Source of the DNA: CAVXFB01 sp963760935
Lineage (GTDB): Bacteria > Planctomycetota > Planctomycetia > Pirellulales > Thermoguttaceae
Reading direction: 5' to 3'
Length of the DNA stretch: 64,000 nucleotides
Assembly (NCBI GenBank): GCA_963760935.1
Contig: CAVXFB010000003.1
Location: 372,001-436,000, forward strand
Below, one piece after another: positions 39,056 through 47,109 of the stretch (its first letter is position 1; each line of letters starts with the position of its first letter). A program made the position numbers and the translations under genes. The notes beneath the pieces are model-generated. The model made no database searches, was not told the DNA's origin, and saw only the letters and a program-made list of their open reading frames with translations.

Positions 39056-40120
39056 ATGGACTTGAAGAGCTATTTGCGAATTGATAGTGCCGAACTGCGA
39101 CGGTTCGAGGATGTCTATGCTCGGTATCGGCTGATGTATGAGGCGCCGGAAATGTGCCGGCCGATGATTATCGTTAATGTTCCGGTCGATATCCCGACCT
39201 GGGAAGAGCGGCTCGCCGACCCGTTGGTCATGCTTCGGGCAGAGTTGGACCTTCTTCGGCCGCACGTGGAAATTGGCGACGATCGCGTACCGACGGTGCG
39301 AGTGCAGTTTGGCACCCCGCAAGTGGCTGCGGCCTTTGGTTGCCGGATTGTCCTCCCGGAAAATAACTTGCCGGCGGCAGGCGACCACGTTCTCAAGCGG
39401 GCAGAGGACGTGTATCAATTGGCGATGCCGTCGCTCGACGCCGGATGGTACGGCAAGCTGGCCGAATGGACCGAGCTCTGGAAACAGCACATTCCCGAGG
39501 GCATCCACATTCAGCATCCGGACATTCAGAGTGCGTTCAACTCCGCACACCTGATTCGCGGCAACGATATCTTCATGGATTTCTACGACCACCCTGCCGA
39601 GGTCGACGCGCTGCTGGATCGGGTGACCGATTTCATGATCGCGATCACGAAGCACACCAAGAGCACGATCAGCAACGACCCCAATTGGTTTTTCGACTGG
39701 GGTTCATTGTGGAAGGGCTTTGCACGCATCAGCAACTGTTCGATGCAAATGATCGCCCCGGCCCTATATCGGCAGCACGTGCTGCCACGGGACAATCGGT
39801 TCTTCAAGGCGGTGGGCGGCGGCCGCATGCATTACTGTGGCATCACCGGCGAGGTGATCGATGAGTTCTTCAAATTCCAGGCGATCAGCGCACTGGACGT
39901 CGACTATCGCCGCCACGATTTCTTCCAACTATGCGAGCGTGCCCGACCCGACCTAGCGCTAACTTCGTCCGAACCGCTTGCGCAAGGCTCCGCTGAATTG
40001 AATCGCTTGCTCGCGGGCGAATGGCCAGCGAAGCGAAACATCGTAGTCACTGCTGTTGCGTCGTCGCTCGATGCCGGTCGGCAATTGCTACAGCGGCTGC
40101 GCAAGTCGATTCCCTATTGA
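39056..40120 (+). CDS. Uroporphyrinogen decarboxylase-like (corrinoid methyltransferase-type) protein
   Basis: A 354-residue protein of the URO-D/CmuA-MtbA superfamily fold. Supporting segments are MQMIAPALYRQHVLPRDNRF (here part of residues 225-260), GRMHYCGITGEVIDEFFKFQ, and a C-terminal SALDVDYRRHDFFQL. The GRMHYCG histidine/cysteine pair resembles the metal-binding part of cobalamin-dependent methyltransferases rather than the haem-pathway enzyme. Many planctomycetes have numerous such paralogues of unknown substrate. An MttB-family gene is at the left end of the window, but the two are not linked. The start is the ATG at 39056. Confidence 0.6.
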   Translation: MDLKSYLRIDSAELRRFEDVYARYRLMYEAPEMCRPMIIVNVPVDIPTWEERLADPLVMLRAELDLLRPHVEIGDDRVPTVRVQFGTPQVAAAFGCRIVLPENNLPAAGDHVLKRAEDVYQLAMPSLDAGWYGKLAEWTELWKQHIPEGIHIQHPDIQSAFNSAHLIRGNDIFMDFYDHPAEVDALLDRVTDFMIAITKHTKSTISNDPNWFFDWGSLWKGFARISNCSMQMIAPALYRQHVLPRDNRFFKAVGGGRMHYCGITGEVIDEFFKFQAISALDVDYRRHDFFQLCERARPDLALTSSEPLAQGSAELNRLLAGEWPAKRNIVVTAVASSLDAGRQLLQRLRKSIPY

Positions 40121-40264
40121 TCGTGGCGTACCGGCGGCACGCCCTCCGAATGTCCTCCGCCGATGCTTCCGTCGTCGCAATAGGCTCTTTCGCGGCACGA
40201 CGTAATTGAATACGATGGTGGGGAGAATGGCAAGCCATTGCCCTCGTATCATCGAGCATGTTCC

Positions 40265-41284
40265 ATGAAACTTACTTTGCATCTGCTTGACCTGCCGCTG
40301 CGGCATGCCTTTACGATATCGTACGGTTCGACGAGCGTGCAGGCCACGCTGATCGTGGAATTGGAGGACCGAGGATATCGCGGGTATGGCGAGGCTTGCG
40401 CGAACTCCTACTACGGCGTGACGGTGCCCGATATGGCGGCGCTCGTGGAGCAGCATCGGACGCGCATCGAGTCCCGGACCGTCGACGATCCGTCTGCGCT
40501 GTGGGAAGAATTTCGGCCCCTGTTGGGCTCGTGCCCTTTTGCACAATGTGCGGTCGATATGGCATGCCATGACCTTTGGGGCAAGGTGCGCGGCAAGCCT
40601 ATCTGGGACCTGTGGGGGCTCTCGCTCGATCAGACGCCGCCGACCGACTATACGATCGGCATTGATACGATCGACGTCATGGTGGCGAAGCTCCAGGAGT
40701 TTGCCGGCTGGCCCATCTACAAAATCAAGCTCGGCACGCCGCACGATCTCGACATACTTCGAGCACTGCGACAACATACCGATGCGGTGTTTCGCGTCGA
40801 CGCGAACTGTGGATGGACGGCTGCCGAGACAATCGCCAACAGCTCAACGCTACGAGAATTGGGTGTGGAGCTGATCGAGCAGCCGCTGCCGGCAGATGAC
40901 TGGGAAGGCATGGATCAGGTCTACGGCCGCTGCGAACTGCCGGTGATCGCCGACGAGAGCTGCCGGACGGAGGCGGACGTAGAAAGATGTGCCGGCCACT
41001 TTCACGGCATCAACATCAAGCTTGTCAAGTGCGGCGGCATGACGCCTGCGCGGCGGATGATTTCCCAGGCGCGACAATTGGGCCTGAAGGTAATGATGGG
41101 CTGCATGGCCGAATCGACGGTCGGCATATCGGCCGCTGCACAGTTCCTGCCGCTGTTGGATTATGCCGATCTGGACGGCCCGTTGTTGCTGTCGCGCGAT
41201 GCGGCTACGGGCGTGCGGTACGACCGTGGCCGGATCATCTTTCCTGACGAGAACGGTTGCGGCTTGCGATTGCTCGAACAATAG
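40265..41284 (+). CDS. L-Ala-D/L-Glu epimerase-like enolase-superfamily protein
   Basis: A 339-residue member of the muconate-cycloisomerase subgroup. The motifs are KIKLGTPHD (the KxK-type base), VDANCGWT (first metal Asp), LIEQPLPADD (Glu), IADESCRTEADVE (Asp/Glu) and IKLVKCGGMTPARRMI (the second-side lysine). This pattern fits dipeptide epimerases, which racemise the glutamate of murein-derived L-Ala-D-Glu. Its exact dipeptide cannot be read from sequence. The start is the ATG at 40265; tilS follows 14 bases after the stop, so the two are likely cotranscribed. Confidence 0.85.
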   Translation: MKLTLHLLDLPLRHAFTISYGSTSVQATLIVELEDRGYRGYGEACANSYYGVTVPDMAALVEQHRTRIESRTVDDPSALWEEFRPLLGSCPFAQCAVDMACHDLWGKVRGKPIWDLWGLSLDQTPPTDYTIGIDTIDVMVAKLQEFAGWPIYKIKLGTPHDLDILRALRQHTDAVFRVDANCGWTAAETIANSSTLRELGVELIEQPLPADDWEGMDQVYGRCELPVIADESCRTEADVERCAGHFHGINIKLVKCGGMTPARRMISQARQLGLKVMMGCMAESTVGISAAAQFLPLLDYADLDGPLLLSRDAATGVRYDRGRIIFPDENGCGLRLLEQ

Positions 41285-41298
41285 CGTTTGCTCGATTT

Positions 41299-42297
41299 AT
41301 GCCACCTAGCCTGGAATCCGAACTTGCCCGTGCATGGCCGCCGGCCCAATGGACTGACTTGACCGTCGTCGTGGCGATTTCGGGCGGTGGCGACAGCGTA
41401 GCACTATTGCGTGCGATGATGGCGCTGAAGACTGGCGGTGTCGGCCGTATCTGCGCCGCGCATCTGAATCACAAACTGCGGGCGGACTCCGATGACGATG
41501 AGGAATTCGTCACAGCACTCTGTCGCGGCTTGGGCGTGCCGTGCGAGGTGGAGCAGATCGCGGTGGAGCGCGTGGCGGCACAAACGGGCGACGGTATAGA
41601 AGCCGCAGCCCGAGCGGCTCGGTACGGTTTTCTGGAGCGAACGGCCGGGCGGCTGGGCGCCCGGTTCGTGGCCACGGCGCATACGGCCGATGATCAGGCG
41701 GAGACAATTCTGCACCGGATCGTACGGGGCACCGGCGTCCGCGGCCTCTCCGGCATGGTTCGCACGCGCCCGCTTGGTCACGCGACCCTGATCCGTCCGC
41801 TATTGGCTATTCGGCGCCGCGACGTGCACGCCTACCTCGACCAGCTTGGGCAGCCGTATCGCCACGACCCGAGCAATGCCGACCTCCGTTTCACACGGAA
41901 CCGCATTCGCCACGAGACCATGCCGCAATTGCGCCGGCAGTTCAATCGCGGCGTTACCGACGCGCTCTTGCGGTTGGGCACGCTAGCCGGCGAAGCCCAG
42001 GCGGTTGTCGGCGAACTTGTCGACGAGCTTTCTGTTAAGCGTGTGACGATTGAAAGCCCCCGTGTAGCACAGATACACTTAGCCGCGCTGGCGGATCGCC
42101 CACCCTATCTGGTACGCGAACTGTTAATGGCCGTTTGGCGACGGCAAGGTTGGCCCATGCAGGCAATGGGGCGAGAAAAATGGGATGAACTGTGTGGATT
42201 GGCAGTTTCACCGGGCCCACACGCCGGTCGAGTGCTACCCGGTGGTGTAATGGCCTCGGTCACCGAGGGCCGCATGGAATTGCGGCTTCTTCCATGA
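41299..42297 (+). CDS. tilS: tRNA(Ile)-lysidine synthase
   Basis: A 332-residue N-type ATP pyrophosphatase that changes C34 of tRNA-Ile2 to lysidine. The PP-loop is VVAISGGGDSVALL near residue 20, followed by the TilS-specific AAHLNHKLRADSDDDEEFV, EAAARAARYGFLE, ATAHTADDQAETILHRIVRG, and RPLLAIRRRDVHAYL with FTRNRIRHETMPQL. The start is the ATG at 41299 (MPPSLES); a GTG at 41257 is open but overlaps the upstream gene. It is shorter than E. coli TilS, with little of the C-terminal domain. Confidence 0.93.
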   Translation: MPPSLESELARAWPPAQWTDLTVVVAISGGGDSVALLRAMMALKTGGVGRICAAHLNHKLRADSDDDEEFVTALCRGLGVPCEVEQIAVERVAAQTGDGIEAAARAARYGFLERTAGRLGARFVATAHTADDQAETILHRIVRGTGVRGLSGMVRTRPLGHATLIRPLLAIRRRDVHAYLDQLGQPYRHDPSNADLRFTRNRIRHETMPQLRRQFNRGVTDALLRLGTLAGEAQAVVGELVDELSVKRVTIESPRVAQIHLAALADRPPYLVRELLMAVWRRQGWPMQAMGREKWDELCGLAVSPGPHAGRVLPGGVMASVTEGRMELRLLP

Positions 42298-42382
42298 TAG
42301 GCCTGCCACGGAAGCAGAGCGGCTGAGGCCAGAACGCCGCCAGCATAGCTACGCGCCATGGCACGCCTCAACCGAATCGGGA

Positions 42383-42410
42383 TTGACATTTTTCCAACCA
42401 TCAATATGCT
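42383..42410 (+). promoter_or_regulatory. Sigma-70-like promoter in the tilS-phosphatase gap
   Basis: A perfect TTGACA at 42383-42388 and TATGCT at 42405-42410 are separated by 16 bases. A transcript would start near 42417 and run into the terminator at 42502-42540 before reaching the next gene. Confidence 0.5.
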
Positions 42411-42416
42411 TTGGAA

Positions 42417-42535
42417 CATTGGCCGGTGGCCGAATGGATGCGGCCAGGACAACACCGTCGAGCCAGTTTGTCAGGATGATATGCCGCCTCGACCGGACCG
42501 ACCCCGCCTCTGGCAGCAAGAGGCGGGGTTTGTCA
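42417..42535 (+). ncRNA. Candidate small RNA or attenuated leader
   Basis: About 115 bases bounded by a sigma-70-like promoter and a strong intrinsic terminator, with no coding frame. The 5' part contains GC-rich complementary pieces (GGCCGGTGGCC and GCGGCC near 42420-42445). It may be an independent small RNA or a leader controlling the phosphatase gene that begins at 42570. No Rfam family is recognised. Confidence 0.4.
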
Positions 42536-42540
42536 TTTTA
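42502..42540 (+). terminator. Intrinsic terminator
   Basis: CCCCGCCTC (42502-42510) pairs perfectly with GAGGCGGGG (42520-42528) over a nine-base loop, followed by TTTGTCATTTT. It sits 30 bases before the start of the next gene. Confidence 0.8.
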
Positions 42541-42569
42541 ATGGCTCACGAGACACCACGTTGCGCAAC

Positions 42570-43059
42570 ATGAATAAGGTTCTCTTCCTTTGTTCGGCCA
42601 ACTATTACCGCAGCCGATTCGCCGAACACTTCTTCAACCACTTGGCCAAGCAACAGGGATTGTCGTGGCGTGCCGATTCGCGCGGCTTGATTGCAGGCCA
42701 TTGGGGCAACATCGGCCCTATTTCAAAATTCGCCGTCGAAGGTTTGGCATCGCGGGGTATTGACCTGGGCGTCGAGCATCGCGAACCAAAGCCCCTAACA
42801 CTGTCCGACCTCAGCAACGCGGATCTTGTCATCGCGGTCAAGGAGGCGGAGCATCGCCCGATGGTGGCCGAACAGTTTCCGCTCTGGGAAGATTCCGTGG
42901 AGTACTGGCATATTGACGATCTGGATTGCGCGACCCGAAGAAGCGTTGCCCGTTCTGGAAGAGCATATCCGGGCATTGGTGACGAAGCTGCGGGTGTCGC
43001 AATCGGCGGCCGCGCAGTCTCGGCCATGTGCCTTGCGTTTTTTGTTGCGGGACTCTTGA
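42570..43059 (+). CDS. Low-molecular-weight phosphatase (LMW-PTP/ArsC-like), frame broken near 42943
   Basis: The protein starts MNKVLFLCSANYYRSRFAEH, a CX5R phosphate loop (CSANYYR) of the low-molecular-weight protein tyrosine phosphatase/arsenate reductase fold. LTLSDLSNADLVIAVKEAEH is the usual middle region and EYWHIDDLDCA the acid loop area. After that the frame loses sense. The +1 frame gives ARPEEALPVLEEHIRALVTK and stops at 43059, the expected helical C-terminus, so one extra base lies near 42943. The unbroken first frame would run to 43085. The substrate is unknown. Confidence 0.75.
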
Positions 43060-43108
43060 GGCCGCCTCGACAGCGGCTACAATGACGTCCAAACCAAGGA
43101 GTACTGCT

Positions 43109-44032
43109 TTGACGCCTTTTTCCGACCGACTGTTTGCCGCCGTCACGCGGTGCCGAAACCCTGTGCTGGTTGGGCTCGATCCACGCGCGGAGAGCCTGCC
43201 GGCCGGCCTTCTCTCGCATACCAAGAAGGGCGACGCAAGCGCAACGGCCGAAGCTTACGCCACATTCTGCCGGGGTGTGATCGACGTCGTGGCACCGCTC
43301 GTGCCGGCAGTAAAGCCGCAAGCAGCCTTCTTCGAGCAGCTTGGGCCAGCCGGTATGGTGGTGCTGGCCGATGTGATCGCCTATGCCGGACAGAAGGGCC
43401 TGTTGGTCATCTTCGACGGTAAGCGAAACGACATCGGTTCAACCGCCACGGCGTATGCCCAAGGGATTCTTGGCTCGGACGGCCAAAGCCCATGGGGCGC
43501 CGATGCCCTGACGGTCAGCCCCTATTTGGGCGACGATAGCCTGCAGCCGTTTCTCGACGTAGCGGTACAGCGATCCGCAGGCGTCTTTGTGCTGGTGAAA
43601 ACGTCGAATCCTGGAGGCGGCATGCTCCAGGACCTTGTGGCCGACAACCGGCCGATTTATCGACACGTTGCCGACTACGTCGAAGGTCAAGCCGCGATAA
43701 CGGCGGGCAGTTGCGGCTATGGGGCAGTTGGCGCTGTCGTCGGCGCTACCTATCCGGCGCAGTTGGCCGAGTTACGGGCCCAGATGCCGCACACGTGGTT
43801 TCTCGTGCCGGGATTCGGTAGCCAAGGTGGCACCGCCAAAGACGTGGCGCCGGCGTTTGATGCCAAGGGATATGGCGCGATTGTAAACAACTCCCGAGGC
43901 ATCATCTTCGCCCACAATAGCAAGCTATACTCGGAACGCTATGGCGCCACACGATGGCAAGAGGCCGTCGAGGCTGCCACGCGCGACATGATCGACCAGC
44001 TTCACGCCGAGACGCCGGCGGGCAACCTATGA
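43109..44032 (+). CDS. pyrF: Orotidine 5'-phosphate decarboxylase
   Basis: A 307-residue enzyme of the longer PyrF subfamily that makes UMP. The signatures are NPVLVGLDPRAESLP at the N-terminus, FFEQLGPAG and FDGKRNDIGSTATAYAQGIL (catalytic Lys-Asp), and the phosphate-binding FLVPGFGSQGGTAKDV. The frame is open upstream to an ATG at 43082, but AAGGAG at 43096-43101 lies seven bases before the TTG at 43109, so I prefer that start. It overlaps the convergent ndk by six bases. Confidence 0.9.
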   Translation: MTPFSDRLFAAVTRCRNPVLVGLDPRAESLPAGLLSHTKKGDASATAEAYATFCRGVIDVVAPLVPAVKPQAAFFEQLGPAGMVVLADVIAYAGQKGLLVIFDGKRNDIGSTATAYAQGILGSDGQSPWGADALTVSPYLGDDSLQPFLDVAVQRSAGVFVLVKTSNPGGGMLQDLVADNRPIYRHVADYVEGQAAITAGSCGYGAVGAVVGATYPAQLAELRAQMPHTWFLVPGFGSQGGTAKDVAPAFDAKGYGAIVNNSRGIIFAHNSKLYSERYGATRWQEAVEAATRDMIDQLHAETPAGNL

Positions 44033-44434
44033 CTGGTTCGGAAAGAAGATCGCCAACTCACGCTGGGCCGATTCAGGCCCGTCGGAGGCGTGTACAAGGT
44101 TCATCTGCTGGCTCGTGCTAAAGTCGCCGCGGATCGTGCCGGGGGTGGCTTTGAGGCCGTTTGTTACTCCGACCATGTCGCGGACTACACGGATCACTTC
44201 GGGGCCCTCGACGATCATTGCCGCGCTTGGACCGCTGGTAATAAACGACTCCAGTTCCGGATACCAGACCTTCTGGACGTGCTCGGCATAGTGGCGTTTT
44301 GCCAGTTCCGGCGTGATGAGCATCAGCTTCATCGCCACAATGACCAGGCCCTTGTCCTCAAATCGGGCAATAATGCGGCCCATCAAGCGGCGATCGATAC
44401 AATCGGGTTTCAGCAATACGAGCGTGCGTTCCAT
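44027..44434 (-). CDS. ndk: Nucleoside-diphosphate kinase
   Basis: A 135-residue enzyme that balances nucleoside triphosphates through a phosphohistidine. ERTLVLLKPDCIDRRLMGRI begins it, GPSAAMIVEGPEVI and VGVTNGLKATPGTIRGDF line the nucleotide pocket, and NLVHASDGPESAQRELAIFF carries the active histidine. The length is near the family norm. It follows hypE on the same strand after a 154-base gap, so it may share transcription, though no functional link is expected. It is convergent with pyrF. Confidence 0.95.
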   Translation of the reverse strand: MERTLVLLKPDCIDRRLMGRIIARFEDKGLVIVAMKLMLITPELAKRHYAEHVQKVWYPELESFITSGPSAAMIVEGPEVIRVVRDMVGVTNGLKATPGTIRGDFSTSQQMNLVHASDGPESAQRELAIFFPNQS

Positions 44435-44588
44435 TTTAATCCTCGTTCCTCTTGCCGTGGCGAGAAGACAGCGATTGTAGGCTGTTTGGCTCGGTTGCTC
44501 AAGGGCCCGCGAAGTGCGTGGTCCGCCGGGTGCCCCTTTATTCCCTTCGTCCCTTCAGGCGTTCTACCCAGGCTCTGACTTCTGCAAC

Positions 44589-45650
44589 CTAACAGATACG
44601 TGGCATCTGCTCGCCGGTGAGAAGATCGACGATGCGTCCGCCGCCAAAACGGCTGCGAAGCTCGACCGTGCCGGAATGCGCCGCGGTGACCGTGCCGATT
44701 CGAGCCGGACCGCTCGACGCCGGATGGCGCCGCATGGCATCGAGTAGTTGATCGGCGGCGCCGGCCGGGACAAACGCGACGAGCCGCCCTTCGTTGGCCA
44801 CGTAGAGCGGATCCAGCCCTAATAGTTCGCACGCTGCCATGACTGGTTCCGCGATGGGAATCGACGCTTCGTCGATCTCGATGCCGACCTGGGCGTCGAT
44901 AGCAATTTCATTTAGTGCGGCGGCCAACCCACCGCGGGTCAGGTCGCGGAGACAGTGAACGTCGGCGCGCGTAGCGAGCATGGACTCGACAAGTCCGGCC
45001 AGCGACGCGCAGTCGCTGTCCAATGCCCCGTCGAATTGCAACCCCTCGCGGACCGACATGATCGCCACGCCGTGCCGACCGATATCGCCGCTCAGAAGGA
45101 TGGCGTCGCCGGGAGCGACCCGGCGTGGCGAAATATCAACGTCCGCCGGAACCCAGCCGATGCCCGCCGTGTTGATAAAGATGCCATCCCCTTTGCCGCG
45201 ATCAACCACCTTAGTATCACCAGTGATGATTCGCACCTCCGCCGTGCAGGCCGCATCAGCCATTGACGCGACCACTCGACGTAGCGTGTCCATCGACAGA
45301 CCTTCTTCGAGAATGAAGCCCGCGCTAAGGTACTGGGGGCGAGCCCCGGCCATTGCCAGATCATTCACCGTGCCACAGACGGCCAGCTTGCCGATGTCGC
45401 CGCCGGGAAAGCAGAGCGGACGGACAACGTAGCTGTCGGTGGTGAAGGCAAGCCGCGAGCCGCCGGTCGGCACCACGGCGCTGTCGTGCAACTCGACCTC
45501 CGATCCGTCCGTACCGGTCAAAGCGAAAGCACGCACAAACATTCCCTGGATCAAATCCCGCATCAGTCGCCCACCGCCGCCGTGCGCCAATTGCACAGTA
45601 ACGTAGTCACGCAACGGAACCGGACATACAAGATTGAAATCGTCGCTCAT
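44589..45650 (-). CDS. hypE: Hydrogenase maturation protein HypE
   Basis: A 353-residue AIR synthase-related enzyme that dehydrates the carbamoyl group on its own C-terminal cysteine to a cyanide ligand for the NiFe site. The terminal tetrapeptide is PRIC, with the essential last cysteine. VQLAHGGGGRLMRDLIQGMF begins it, and ITGDTKVVDRGKGDGIFINT and LTRGGLAAALNEIA are the ATP-binding parts. Its start overlaps the hypD stop by four bases, so translation is coupled in the hypF-C-D-E cluster. Confidence 0.95.
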   Translation of the reverse strand: MSDDFNLVCPVPLRDYVTVQLAHGGGGRLMRDLIQGMFVRAFALTGTDGSEVELHDSAVVPTGGSRLAFTTDSYVVRPLCFPGGDIGKLAVCGTVNDLAMAGARPQYLSAGFILEEGLSMDTLRRVVASMADAACTAEVRIITGDTKVVDRGKGDGIFINTAGIGWVPADVDISPRRVAPGDAILLSGDIGRHGVAIMSVREGLQFDGALDSDCASLAGLVESMLATRADVHCLRDLTRGGLAAALNEIAIDAQVGIEIDEASIPIAEPVMAACELLGLDPLYVANEGRLVAFVPAGAADQLLDAMRRHPASSGPARIGTVTAAHSGTVELRSRFGGGRIVDLLTGEQMPRIC

Positions 45651-46750
45651 CCGTCATCCTTTGCGCTGTGTCGCCGGTAGCGATAATATGCCGCGCACGC
45701 TCCTTCGGTTGATACCATCGGCGCCCCGAGGGGGCGTTCGGGCGTGCAGCGAATGCCAAATGCCGGGCAATCGTGCGGCTTTTTGTGACCCTGCAGCACT
45801 TCGCCGGCAATACACTCGGCTGGCTCATCGGCCGAAATGCCCTCCACGCCAAAACGGCGGCTCGCATCGAACTTCTCGTACGCCGCCCGCAACGCTAGAC
45901 CACTGGCGGGAATCTCGCCAATGCCTCGCCATTTTCGCGCCACGGGCTCGAACACTTCCCCGATCACTGCCAGCGCCGGCTGGTTACCTTCGGGTCGAAC
46001 GCTTCGGGCATACTGATTTTCGACTTCATACCGCCCCGCTTCGAGCTGCTTAACGCACATCAGCACGCCTTGCAGGATATCCAACGGCTCAAAACCTGTG
46101 ACGACGATTGGCACGCGGAATTGCTCTGCAATCGGTCGATACTGGTCCATGCCGGTGATCGTACACACGTGACCGGCCGCTAGAAAACCTTGCACGCGGT
46201 TGGCGGGCGAACTGAGCACGGCGTGGATCGCCGGCGGTACGAGCACGTGAGAGACGAGCACCGAAAAGTTGTCCAAGCCGAGCTTCGCTGCCTGGACGAC
46301 CGCCATAGCATTAGGCGGCGCCGTCGTTTCGAATCCAACTGCGAAGAATACAACCTGCCGCTCGGGATGCTCGCGGGCCAGGGTTACGGCGTCCATCGGT
46401 GAATAGACGATCCGGACATCGCCCCCTTCCGACTTCACCGTGAACAGGTCCTTCTGCGAGCCCGGCACGCGGAGCATATCACCGAACGAGCAGAAGATAA
46501 CCCCAGGCCGGGCGGCGATCGCCACGGCCTTGTCAATGATTTCGATCGGTGTGACGCAGACGGGGCAGCCGGGGCCGTGGATCAGCGTAATCTGCTTCGG
46601 CAACATCTCATCCAGGGCGAAGCGGATGATCGTATGCGTCTGCCCACCACAGATCTCCATTATGTTCCACGGCCGCGTGACGGCAGCGTGGATAGCGCCG
46701 GCCAAACGCCGGGCAGCTTCGGGATCACGATATTCGTGGACGTATTTCAA
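45647..46750 (-). CDS. hypD: Hydrogenase maturation protein HypD
   Basis: A 367-residue iron-sulfur scaffold on which Fe(CN)2CO is built. CGGQTHTIIRFALDEMLP carries one conserved cysteine, HGPGCPVCVTP two more, and GFETTAPPNA and AGHVCTITGM are further signatures. The C-terminal region contributes the 4Fe-4S cysteines. It sits between hypC and hypE, its usual partners. The start is the ATG at 46750. Confidence 0.95.
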   Translation of the reverse strand: MKYVHEYRDPEAARRLAGAIHAAVTRPWNIMEICGGQTHTIIRFALDEMLPKQITLIHGPGCPVCVTPIEIIDKAVAIAARPGVIFCSFGDMLRVPGSQKDLFTVKSEGGDVRIVYSPMDAVTLAREHPERQVVFFAVGFETTAPPNAMAVVQAAKLGLDNFSVLVSHVLVPPAIHAVLSSPANRVQGFLAAGHVCTITGMDQYRPIAEQFRVPIVVTGFEPLDILQGVLMCVKQLEAGRYEVENQYARSVRPEGNQPALAVIGEVFEPVARKWRGIGEIPASGLALRAAYEKFDASRRFGVEGISADEPAECIAGEVLQGHKKPHDCPAFGIRCTPERPLGAPMVSTEGACAAYYRYRRHSAKDDG

Positions 46751-46851
46751 TGGGAACAGATTGAGGATTCAAGAGAAATTGAATGGTGAAGCAGGGAAGC
46801 GGTCGATGGCGGCAATGTGGACGGACGGTAGCAGTGACGAATCGCCGATCT

Positions 46852-47109
46852 CTATTCCCCAATCACTGGCGTACTCTCCGCCTCAAACTCGCTAATCTCA
46901 TTAAGGTAGCCAAATATCTCTTGGGCTTCGGCTTCGTCGATGCGGCTGAGGGCAAAGCCGACATGGACTAACACATAATCCCCCACAACTGCCTCGGGTG
47001 TGTAGGCAAGGCAAATGTTCTTTTGAATGCCGCCGAACTCGACCTTGCCCATCGGCAAATCGTCTTGCGTGTGGACTTCGACGAGCTTACCCGGAACTCC
47101 GAGACACAT
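46852..47109 (-). CDS. hypC: Hydrogenase maturation chaperone HypC
   Basis: An 85-residue HypC/HybG chaperone. It starts MCLGVPGKL, in which Cys2 (after methionine removal) is the essential ligand, and continues with GDYVLVHVGFALSRIDEAEA, the usual second half. It carries the iron centre between HypD and the hydrogenase large subunit. Its start overlaps the end of hypF by 23 bases. Confidence 0.95.
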   Translation of the reverse strand: MCLGVPGKLVEVHTQDDLPMGKVEFGGIQKNICLAYTPEAVVGDYVLVHVGFALSRIDEAEAQEIFGYLNEISEFEAESTPVIGE

